Below are positions 1 through 5,421 of a stretch of DNA of 10,917 nt, piece by piece. The DNA comes from Deltaproteobacteria bacterium (GTDB lineage: Bacteria; Desulfobacterota; DSM-4660; Desulfatiglandales; Desulfatiglandaceae): positions 1 through 10,917 of the forward strand of contig JAFDAP010000025.1 in assembly GCA_019313765.1 (NCBI GenBank). Direction: 5' to 3'. Position numbers and translations under genes: made by a program. Every line of letters starts with the position of its first letter. Position 1 is the first letter of the stretch. The notes below the pieces were generated by a model that saw only the letters and a list, made by a program, of their open reading frames with translations, searched no databases and was not told the DNA's origin.

Positions 1-290
1 TGCATCTTTCGGTTCTCAGGGAGGTCAGCGTTCTTGGACTTCAATACCTGCTGAATCTCCACCGCGCACTGTACAGCATCCACCACACTGGCAAACTCGG
101 CCAGGATATTGTCTCCCGGGGAATCCACAACCCGCCCTTTCCATTGGGTGACGAGGGATGTCATGGTTTCACGATATTCGGTTATGGTCTCAACGGTCGC
201 GACCTCGTCGTCCCCCATGAGGCGGCTGTAACCTTGAACATCGGCGCTGAGAATGGCTGAGAGCTTTCTTTTGACGTCTTTTGTGGTCAT
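1..290 (-). CDS. Class III adenylate/guanylate cyclase, N-terminal part (runs off left edge)
   Basis: The minus strand reads 96 residues from an ATG at 290-288 to the window edge with no stop. The start of a class III nucleotide cyclase catalytic domain is visible: the first metal-binding Asp (D17) in ILSADVQGYSRLM, and the second (D60) in a SPGDNILAEF motif. Proteins with this N-terminus normally make cAMP (or cGMP) and often carry TPR repeats after the cyclase domain, but that part lies outside the window. The residue three before the Gly of the GD motif, often Lys in adenylate cyclases, is Asp here, so base specificity cannot be read from this fragment. The start is chosen because a GGGTGATCCC stretch precedes the ATG and the domain begins right after it. 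The family call is firm; the full architecture is unknown. Confidence 0.9.
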   Translation of the reverse strand, partial: MTTKDVKRKLSAILSADVQGYSRLMGDDEVATVETITEYRETMTSLVTQWKGRVVDSPGDNILAEFASVVDAVQCAVEIQQVLKSKNADLPENRKM

Positions 291-373
291 GGGATCACCC
301 CGCTATAAGGTCTGAATGGAAAAAGATTGGGGCTGTTTTGTTGAATTAGTGGTGGGTTATTGCTCTGAATGAC

Positions 374-403
374 ATTAAACATTAGACATTCTATCACTGT
401 CAA
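374..403 (-). promoter_or_regulatory. Possible sigma70 promoter for the cyclase gene
   Basis: On the minus strand there is a perfect -35 TTGACA (403-398), an 18-bp spacer and a -10-like TTTAAT (379-374). This would start transcription near 366 and leave about 75 nt of leader before the cyclase ATG at 290. It is a pattern match only. Confidence 0.4.
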
Positions 404-792
404 GCGAAACCTGACTTAGGATTTTGTCTCTCGATAATGAATAGACGGTATTTCGGACTGAAAGCCAAAAGTACACAGGAGCAAGATTGCACATTCTATT
501 GGGCTATTTGATGAAAATCACCCTTTAACGTGTTAAGGACAATTGGCCTATAAGCAACCAAAAACTACTCTGAGAGGATTCCAGGTTACCCATCTGTTTG
601 AGTTTCCGGGCAAAAGGTGAAAGCTACATATCCCAGCCTTGACAAGATGCGGGTGATATGAGACAGAAGGTTCAAGAATCATTGAATTTTGGTAAGGGAT
701 CAATTCTTTTGTATGGTGGTTCTGACCTATAACCCCAGTGTACCGGTCTGCATGAGCCAAGAGTCAGATCTAATAGATGAGAAGGTGACATT
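404..792. other. Non-coding stretch between cyclase and TPR lipoprotein genes
   Basis: No reading frame here has a credible ribosome site or recognisable product. The short minus-strand frames that overlap the start of the lipoprotein gene look like chance. A near-palindrome TAACGTGTTA lies near 528. A TATAAC at 728-733 could be a -10 box for the lipoprotein gene, but no good -35 partner is visible. The divergent gene arrangement means promoters for both neighbours should lie between 291 and 792. Confidence 0.5.
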
Positions 793-1347
793 ATGAAACG
801 GTTTGATATGTCAACCATCCTCTCCACTTTGGCTTTAATTATTCTCATTGTTGCGGGGTGTGCCAAAGTACAAAGGCCGAGTTTGGATACCGATTCCTAT
901 CTTAATCGGGGCGTGGCCTATGGAAAAAAGGGCCAGTATGACCAAGCCATCGTTGATTTCAACAAAGCAATAGAGTTAAATCCGAGGGATGCTACTGCTT
1001 ACTACAATCGGGGGATTTCCTATGGAAAAAAGGGCCAGTATGACCAGTCCATCATTGATTTCAACAAGGCAATAGAGTTAGACCCGAGGGATGCTGCCGC
1101 TTACTACAATCGGGGGATTTCTTATGAAAAGAGAGGCCAACATGACCGAGCCATCTTAGATTTCACCAAAGCAATAGAGATAAATCCAAGGTATGCTAAG
1201 GCATACATCAATCGGGGGGCTGCCTATTTTTCCAAAAGAGAATACGAGAAGGCATGGGATGATGTCTCTAAAGTACAAGATTTAGGGTACCAAGTTCCTC
1301 CAAGATTTCACAAGGATCTTGGTGAAGCCTCAGGAAGAGAGAAATGA
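793..1347 (+). CDS. TPR-repeat lipoprotein
   Basis: This is a 184-residue protein with a lipoprotein signal peptide: charged MKRFD start, a hydrophobic stretch (about residues 8-20) and a lipobox VAGC with the lipidated Cys at 23. The mature part is almost entirely TPR helices: full 34-residue repeats at about 35-68, 69-102 and 103-136, and a degenerate one at 137-165. Each full repeat has the pattern NRGxxYxKxGQxDxAIxDFxKAIExxP. TPR proteins mediate protein-protein contacts; here the likely place is the periplasmic face of a membrane. A GAAGGTG ribosome site (781-787) supports the ATG at 793, though Met6 could also start a working signal peptide. No partner gene is adjacent, so the binding partner is unknown. 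The repeats are also clear at DNA level (separate entry). Confidence 0.88.
   Translation: MKRFDMSTILSTLALIILIVAGCAKVQRPSLDTDSYLNRGVAYGKKGQYDQAIVDFNKAIELNPRDATAYYNRGISYGKKGQYDQSIIDFNKAIELDPRDAAAYYNRGISYEKRGQHDRAILDFTKAIEINPRYAKAYINRGAAYFSKREYEKAWDDVSKVQDLGYQVPPRFHKDLGEASGREK
904..1311 (+). repeat. Four 102-bp tandem repeats encoding the TPR units
   Basis: Exact 102-bp periodicity is seen, with each unit beginning AATCGGGG or close to it at 904, 1006, 1108 and 1210. Units 1 and 2 differ at about 12 of 102 positions by eye, including synonymous sites. Unit 3 is more diverged and unit 4 is degenerate. The pattern fits internal duplication inside the gene, the first two units being the most recent or the most homogenised. 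Confidence 0.85.
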
Positions 1348-1685
1348 TCAATACTCTGGTCTGATTTAGAAGTTATCTTTTTCATTGCTATCCCTAATTA
1401 TCGTTCAGGCATTTTTTGACCAGTAACTCCCTACTTCAGTTCTGCTATTAATTTAAGCCTTTGATTACCCCTGACAAAATGCATGCTTTGATTCGGTATT
1501 GTTACATAGTTTTGGCCAATATAAGGCAGAACCTTAATGCAAGCAGTTTTCTGTTATGATCACCGTAGAATTGTACCATAGAATTAGGAACAAAGAATTG
1601 CCGAATAGTTTGAATGCGGTGTTGGGCAGAAGTAAGATTAATAAGATAACCAAAATTACTGAAAAATACAAAACAGGAGGCAGGT
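1348..1685. other. Non-coding stretch before the flavoprotein gene
   Basis: AT-rich with no credible gene; a plus-strand frame starting at 1556 merely overlaps the flavoprotein start in another frame. No clear intrinsic terminator follows the lipoprotein stop at 1347. An extended -10 element, TGTTATGAT at 1552-1560, is the best promoter candidate for the flavoprotein gene. A second -10-like TATAAG lies at 1520-1525. Neither has a good -35 box. Confidence 0.45.
1552..1560 (+). promoter_or_regulatory. Possible extended -10 promoter of the flavoprotein gene
   Basis: The pattern TG-N-TATGAT fits an extended -10 promoter, which can work without a good -35 box. It would give a leader of about 120 nt before the ATG at 1686. 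Low certainty. Confidence 0.3.
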
Positions 1686-2399
1686 ATGAAAATTTTGGCT
1701 CTAAATGCAACTTATCGTCCCACAAAGACCACAACTCGCCTGACCCAAAGTGCACTAGAAGGCGCGGCTTCTGTTGGGGCTAATACCGAAATGGTTATGC
1801 TTCGGGACAAAAATATTCAATTCTGCAAAAACTGTCTGACATGCTACAAGGATTTGGAATCTGAAATAGCGCCTTGCACGATCGACGATGATGTCGGAGA
1901 AATTTTGGAGAAAATCCGAGACGCAGATGGAATCATTATGGCGTCTCCCGTTCATTGTGGATTTGTTACAGGGCTGATGACTGCTTTTGTTGAGCGTATA
2001 GCTTTTAGACTTTGTCGCCCTACAGGTGAAATCATGGGACTCAAAGGTTGTCCCGAACCTCGATTGACTGAGAAGGCCAGAGCGGTAGCTACTATTGTAA
2101 GCGCAGGGGGGATGCCGATCGAGATGAGAGAGTATTGTGACTTAGGAACACCATGGCTGAAAGAAATGGCGGGGTTTTTTAATGGAGAGTGTATTGGCGA
2201 TATCTACGCCGGAGCTGTCTTTACCAAAAAGCTTCAAGACGAAGAATGGTCCAAATCGTTTTTATTCAGAGAACTCACAGAAGAACAGCTCCAGGAGGCC
2301 TTTGATCTGGGTGTGAAAATGGCTGAGGTTATAAAAAGCGAAAAGGTACGTCCCTATAATCCTGAGATTTTCATGAAGGAAGGTGATCAGGGCAATTAA
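1686..2399 (+). CDS. Iron-sulfur flavoprotein (NADPH-dependent FMN reductase / flavodoxin fold)
   Basis: A 237-residue flavodoxin-fold protein. It starts MKILALNATYRPTKTTTRL, the beta-strand and phosphate-binding loop that holds FMN in this family. It carries four close cysteines, C47, C50, C53 and C64 (CxxCxxC-x10-C), resembling the compact cluster motif of archaeal and anaerobe iron-sulfur flavoproteins (Isf) that bind [4Fe-4S]. MASPVHCGFVTGLMTAFVER (residues 85-104) is the second conserved block, near the flavin ring. Family members shuttle electrons from ferredoxin or reduce O2, peroxide or quinone-like compounds; the substrate here cannot be read. The start is set by an AGGAGG ribosome site at 1675-1680, five bases before the ATG. 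It is monocistronic by spacing. The cytosolic redox call is firm; physiological role unknown. Confidence 0.88.
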   Translation: MKILALNATYRPTKTTTRLTQSALEGAASVGANTEMVMLRDKNIQFCKNCLTCYKDLESEIAPCTIDDDVGEILEKIRDADGIIMASPVHCGFVTGLMTAFVERIAFRLCRPTGEIMGLKGCPEPRLTEKARAVATIVSAGGMPIEMREYCDLGTPWLKEMAGFFNGECIGDIYAGAVFTKKLQDEEWSKSFLFRELTEEQLQEAFDLGVKMAEVIKSEKVRPYNPEIFMKEGDQGN

Positions 2400-2685
2400 A
2401 ACCTAACTTCCAGTTTAATGCGAACCCTTTGAGTGTTGACGAATTATAAAGAAATCTCCTAACTATTGCTATAGGAGACTACATTTCCAGAATTATCTGT
2501 GGATTTGAATATGTTTGAAAAAAGTCAAAGATTGATCTGGTAGTCTTGCATTGATTTGGTGGGTGTGCTAAGCTGACTTAATGCACGAAACCTTCTCCCG
2601 AAGATACTGACACATGTCACGAAATCCTGACCTTTCCCAAGGCCAGAATCATTTACTGAAGGTGGTCCTGAAAACCGTTTTTCTC
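2400..2685. other. Non-coding stretch after the flavoprotein gene
   Basis: No credible gene is present. A 7-bp inverted repeat TCTCCTA...TAGGAGA (2455-2461 and 2472-2478, 10-nt loop) lies 55 nt after the flavoprotein stop but lacks a T tract, so it is at most a weak terminator or processing site. Nothing else stands out. Confidence 0.45.
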
Positions 2686-2762
2686 TTGACATAAAGCAGT
2701 TTTTGTCGTTTCATCAAGTAATATCCAACCAATCATTCAACCTCGATTCAGGAGGTTCCCTC

Positions 2763-2801
2763 ATGCCAAAACATCTCAAAATGTATATGTCCTGCTCCTA
2801 A
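2763..2801 (+). CDS. Possible 12-residue leader peptide ORF upstream of the riboswitch
   Basis: A strong AGGAGG ribosome site (2750-2755) is followed seven bases later by an ATG that reads MPKHLKMYMSCS and stops at TAA 2799-2801. A TTGACA at 2686-2691 could be its -35 box, but no good -10 lies at the right distance. The spacing to the next element is tight: a TATAAT sits six bases after the stop and the riboswitch follows. It may be a leader peptide, the start of a decayed gene, or chance. No family is recognised. Confidence 0.3.
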   Translation: MPKHLKMYMSCS

Positions 2802-2806
2802 TAGGG

Positions 2807-2812
2807 TATAAT
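2807..2812 (+). promoter_or_regulatory. Perfect -10 box (TATAAT) in front of the riboswitch
   Basis: A consensus TATAAT lies about 35 bases before the conserved core of the GEMM aptamer. Transcription would start near 2819, which would include the whole aptamer. The -35 region (about 2784-2789) is not consensus, so the promoter may need an activator or be weak. Confidence 0.45.
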
Positions 2813-2842
2813 TTGCCCTGTTGGGAGCTCAAAACCTCTTCT

Positions 2843-2952
2843 ATAAAAAGCCAAACCCATCGTGAGATGAGGACGGAAAGCCACGGGTCTTAATACTCCC
2901 CGTTGAGCCTCTTTTAAAGTATCCTGTTTCTGAAAGATAGCCGGGTTGCCGA
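2843..2952 (+). ncRNA. GEMM-I cyclic dinucleotide riboswitch aptamer (c-di-GMP or cAG class)
   Basis: Conserved GEMM-I blocks occur in the right order. CCAAACC (2850-2856) is followed by a CATC-GTGA-GATG hairpin (2858-2869) closed by a GNRA tetraloop. GGACGGAAAGCC (2871-2882), GGTCT (2886-2890) and AGATAGCCGGGTTGCCGA (2935-2952) complete it. The last blocks match the Geobacter cAG-type aptamers (GGAAAGCC, GGGTCT, then AGACAGCCGGGCTGCCGA), recalled from memory, nearly base for base. The second hairpin is enlarged, with a further ATACT/AGTAT pairing inside. The base that would align with the ligand-reading G20 of the Vibrio Vc2 aptamer appears to be A, as in cAG (3',3'-cGAMP) riboswitches, but the 5' strand alignment is uncertain. 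It would sense a cyclic dinucleotide second messenger and control read-through into downstream genes. Confidence 0.82.
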
Positions 2953-2995
2953 GTGTGACATCGTAAAGTTCACGTCAAGGCGGTTCGGCTTTTTT
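2939..2995 (+). terminator. Intrinsic terminator forming the riboswitch expression platform
   Basis: AGCCGGGTTGCC (2939-2950) can pair over all 12 positions with GGCGGTTCGGCT (2979-2990): eight Watson-Crick pairs and four G-U pairs. A six-T run follows (2990-2995). A small GTGA/TCAC stem (2955-2958 with 2970-2973) fits inside the loop. The 5' arm is the conserved 3' end of the aptamer, so ligand-bound aptamer and terminator cannot both form. That predicts an on-switch: ligand binding prevents termination. This logic is inferred from structure overlap. Confidence 0.78.
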
Positions 2996-3099
2996 GATTT
3001 TACCACGGCAGTAAATTTTACCAAACCGTCATATCCAGTGCACCATTTCTGTGAAACTTCACTAAAAAGAAAAATCTTCCTCATTCGTTGCTTTTCTGC

Positions 3100-3127
3100 T
3101 TGACATCTCGCATTTTCTTCTTATTTT
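3100..3127 (+). promoter_or_regulatory. Sigma70-type promoter in front of the tetR-like gene
   Basis: A perfect TTGACA (3100-3105), 16-bp spacer and TATTTT (3122-3127) lie about 50 bases before the TetR-family ATG. An imperfect dyad ACGA...TCGT follows the -10 box at about 3130-3148 and could be a self-operator, though the symmetry is short. The promoter lies downstream of the riboswitch terminator, so this gene and perhaps the whole operon can be transcribed independently of the switch. Confidence 0.5.
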
Positions 3128-3178
3128 GTACGAAAAGCGGATTATCGTTTAAAAATAAGAAAGGAATCGGGGGCATCT

Positions 3179-3649
3179 ATGAAACAGAAAAAAATTGAGT
3201 CCATTCTAAACACCGCAAAAAAAATGTTTGCGCGTTATGGCTTCCAGAAAACAACACTGGATGAGGTTGCCCGCATGGCCAGGGTGGCCAGGGCGACCCT
3301 TTATAATTATTTCGGGAACAAAGATCAGGTCTATCTTGAGGTCCTTTGCCGGGAAATTGATGATGTAATCAAACAAGTGTCATTATCTGTTGAGCAGGAG
3401 GTATCCCTTGTGGACAAATTACGCGCCTTTGTCCAGGCAAAGTTTCGTTACATGAAGGATGCAATCAACATCCTGAATCTGGACAGGGAAGGAATTGATA
3501 AATTGCTTCCAAAAACCGCCGAAATACACGACAGCCTTTTTAAAAGGGAGGTGGAGATCATTCGCTGTATTCCTGATCGTGGTGTAAATGAAGGGGTTTT
3601 TAGAATTAAAGATGTTTTTCTGACAGCCCAGCTATTGGTTACACCCTGA
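3179..3649 (+). CDS. TetR-family transcriptional regulator, C-terminally truncated by frameshift
   Basis: 156 residues with a clear TetR N-terminal helix-turn-helix: IESILNTAKKMFARYGFQKT (6-25), then TLDEVARMARVARATLYNYFGNKDQVY (26-52). The remainder is the ligand-binding helical domain. Family members are usually about 190-210 residues, so this one is about 40 short. The missing end is still readable in the next frame (separate entry), showing the gene is frameshifted near 3640. The DNA-binding domain is intact, so the product could still bind DNA, but dimerisation and ligand response may be lost. An AAGGA and a GGGGG run (3161-3173) serve as ribosome site. From its position it probably regulated the gene string that follows; the ligand is unknown. 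Confidence 0.8.
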   Translation: MKQKKIESILNTAKKMFARYGFQKTTLDEVARMARVARATLYNYFGNKDQVYLEVLCREIDDVIKQVSLSVEQEVSLVDKLRAFVQAKFRYMKDAINILNLDREGIDKLLPKTAEIHDSLFKREVEIIRCIPDRGVNEGVFRIKDVFLTAQLLVTP

Positions 3650-3765
3650 AGAGGTTCGAATGAAACTGGTTGATACAGGAGAGTGATAAACAGATCGAAG
3701 ATTATTTACATCCGCTCACCGATGTCGTCTTCAAGGGGATATTGGCTGAAAGACCGAGAGAATAA
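3646..3765 (+). pseudogene. Out-of-frame C-terminal remnant of the TetR-family regulator
   Basis: Reading the +1-shifted frame from 3646 gives LKRFE, an in-frame TGA (3661-3663), then NWLIQESDKQIEDYL and onward to a natural stop at 3763-3765. QIEDYLHPLTDVVFKGIL is the kind of terminal helix seen at the end of TetR-family proteins. Restoring the full protein therefore needs both a one-base shift near 3640 and a change of the TGA. Two independent lesions argue for a decaying gene rather than one sequencing error. Confidence 0.7.
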
Positions 3766-3767
3766 CC

Positions 3768-4070
3768 ATGCTTGAAAATCCAACAATCATCTTTTCCTCT
3801 TTTTTCTTCTTCTCGATCTCGGAGTGGATTATTGAAGTAGCCTATAGCTCAGCGAAAAACAACCATTTGGTCAATCCTGGATTTCTGAAAGAGCCATATC
3901 TTCCCATATACGGTTTCGGAGGGCTTTTGCAATATTTGCTGCACATGGCGAGACTATCTGGCACCCATGGCGTTGCCTTCGATAGGCAGGCGAAAATCGT
4001 GGGTCAGCATGGCCAATTCCAGTTTTCCTTCGTATGTGGTTTTAAAGGAGAGTTATATGCAAAAAAATAA
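3768..4070 (+). pseudogene. N-terminal fragment of a CmpB-family (ABC_trans_CmpB, PF06541) membrane protein
   Basis: Residues 8-52 of the 100-residue frame align with the intact CmpB-family gene at 7977-8546. The shared pattern is FS-F-S--W-IEV-Y-S----H-VNPG-LK-PYL--YG. After about residue 52 (near DNA position 3925) similarity stops and the rest (GLLQYLLHMARLSG and onward) does not look like a membrane protein. Family members are about 180-200 residues with about five membrane segments, so roughly three quarters is missing. The frame runs 14 bases into the radical SAM gene at 4057. DNA similarity to the intact copy is low, so this is an old paralog or a foreign copy. The tail from about 3925 to 4056 is of unknown origin. 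It may be translated, but a working product is unlikely. Confidence 0.65.
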
Positions 4071-5397
4071 AGCTATTGCTTATCTCCCTGGAACTAATCG
4101 GGCGGGCAATTCACTCAACATATTGCTCATAGACGCACAACCACGCAGCTTGCCGTTTACTACCTTCAGGACGCTCACTCTGCCACGGGTAGCTGGCGCC
4201 ACCCCCGATAAGCACCATGTGCAGATTATTGACGGCCGTGTGGAGAACATCGAGATCCCGGCTCACGGAGTCGATCTGGCAGGAATTACTTTTTCATGCA
4301 ATAACGCGCCATTAGCATACGACATCGCCAGAAAGGCAAGGGATCATGGAATAATGACTATCGCTGGAGGCACCCACACAACGGCTGTTCCGGATGAGGT
4401 TCTTGAACACTTTGATAGTGTTCTTATAGGCGAAGCTGAAGGCGGCGCATGGGAGAATGTTTTGAGAGATGCCGAAAAGGGTTTGCTCGAAAAACGATAT
4501 ACCAACGCTACACCGCCAGACCTGAGCAGTTTAAGTCCACCACGTCTTGATTTACTGCGTTCTATGCAATACATGACGGTTTATCCTGTCGAGGCGACCC
4601 GTGGATGCCCAAATCGGTGCTCCTTTTGTTTCAACAGGTATATTCACCCAACATACCGTAAGCGTCCTGTTAGCCATGTTGTCGACGATATTGAGCTATC
4701 CGACTGCAATAATATTTTCTTTATGGACGACAATCTCACCGCTGATAAAAAACATGCAAAAGAACTGTTTGCTGCACTTCATCCATTAAAAAAACGATTA
4801 TATTTTCAGATGGAATTGAACGCAGCAGAAGACGAAGAACTTGTGTGTCTTGCCGCCCAGGCAGGTTGCAGGGGTATATTTGCCGGCCTCGAAAGTATAA
4901 ATAGCGCAAGTCTTGATTCTGTCTCAAAATCATTCAATCGGATTGAAAGATATAAGGAACAAATAGCAGTTCTTGACCGACACGGCATATTTGTAGTGGG
5001 TGGTCTTATATTCGGACTTGATGGGGACAATCGCGAAGTTTTTAATCAGACAATGGAGTTCCTTAATAATAGCGGAATATTCAGCGTTGTGGTCAACCTT
5101 GTAATTCCTTACCCGGGCACGGAGTTTCATGCACAGATGCAGAATGAAGGCCGTTTGTTGGACTTGGATTATAAAAGCTATACGGGATATAGGCTTGTCG
5201 TTGCCCCAAAGGGTATGTCGTCTGAGGAACTAAAAAAAGGATACGAAAATTTTACAGAGGAATTCTACTCGGTAAAAAATGTAATGAGTCGTTTTCGAAA
5301 GCAACATCGTACGCTTCGGCAATTGCCTATGTATGCTGCGGTCAACCTTGCATACCGGTTACCCAGGCAGACGAAATCCCGAGTTCTTTGGGGTTAA
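4057..5397 (+). CDS. B12-binding-domain radical SAM protein
   Basis: A 446-residue protein with two domains. An N-terminal Rossmann-like cobalamin-binding domain (about 20-145) includes TIAGGTHTTAVPDEVLEHFD and VLIGEAEGG, typical of class B radical SAM enzymes. The radical SAM barrel follows (about 175-365), with the [4Fe-4S] motif C184-x3-C188-x2-C191 in TRGCPNRCSFCFN, plus FFMDDNLTAD and a late PYPGTEF motif. Members methylate unactivated carbons or do other rearrangements with SAM and cobalamin; the substrate cannot be read. ATG 4057 is chosen because AAAGGAG (4044-4050) precedes it at good distance; an upstream in-frame ATG at 3967 lacks a ribosome site and adds residues unlike the family. 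It heads the gene string, 24 bp before the next gene. By context it may act on a lipid or lipid precursor (inference). Confidence 0.9.
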   Translation: MQKNKAIAYLPGTNRAGNSLNILLIDAQPRSLPFTTFRTLTLPRVAGATPDKHHVQIIDGRVENIEIPAHGVDLAGITFSCNNAPLAYDIARKARDHGIMTIAGGTHTTAVPDEVLEHFDSVLIGEAEGGAWENVLRDAEKGLLEKRYTNATPPDLSSLSPPRLDLLRSMQYMTVYPVEATRGCPNRCSFCFNRYIHPTYRKRPVSHVVDDIELSDCNNIFFMDDNLTADKKHAKELFAALHPLKKRLYFQMELNAAEDEELVCLAAQAGCRGIFAGLESINSASLDSVSKSFNRIERYKEQIAVLDRHGIFVVGGLIFGLDGDNREVFNQTMEFLNNSGIFSVVVNLVIPYPGTEFHAQMQNEGRLLDLDYKSYTGYRLVVAPKGMSSEELKKGYENFTEEFYSVKNVMSRFRKQHRTLRQLPMYAAVNLAYRLPRQTKSRVLWG

Positions 5398-5421
5398 TTG
5401 AAAAGAAAGGAGGTAACAGTC

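Noticed and set aside
1556..1783. Plus-strand ORF of 75 codons overlapping the flavoprotein start
   Set aside because: No ribosome site; its second half is an alternate frame of the flavoprotein gene, and its composition looks random.
2455..2478. Inverted repeat TCTCCTA...TAGGAGA after the flavoprotein gene as an intrinsic terminator
   Set aside because: The stem is only 7 bp with modest GC content and no T run follows it.
2997..3022. Direct repeat ATTTTACC (2997-3004 and 3015-3022) as a regulator-binding site
   Set aside because: Eight AT-rich bases repeated once after a terminator T run can easily occur by chance, and it is distant from the -35 box at 3100.
3661..3663. TGA in the TetR tail as a selenocysteine codon
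   Set aside because: A frameshift is needed as well, TetR proteins have no selenocysteine at this place, and no SECIS-like hairpin was evident; decay is simpler.
3967..4056. Upstream ATG start for the B12 radical SAM protein
   Set aside because: It has no ribosome site and adds 30 residues that overlap the CmpB fragment region; ATG 4057 has AAAGGAG at proper spacing.
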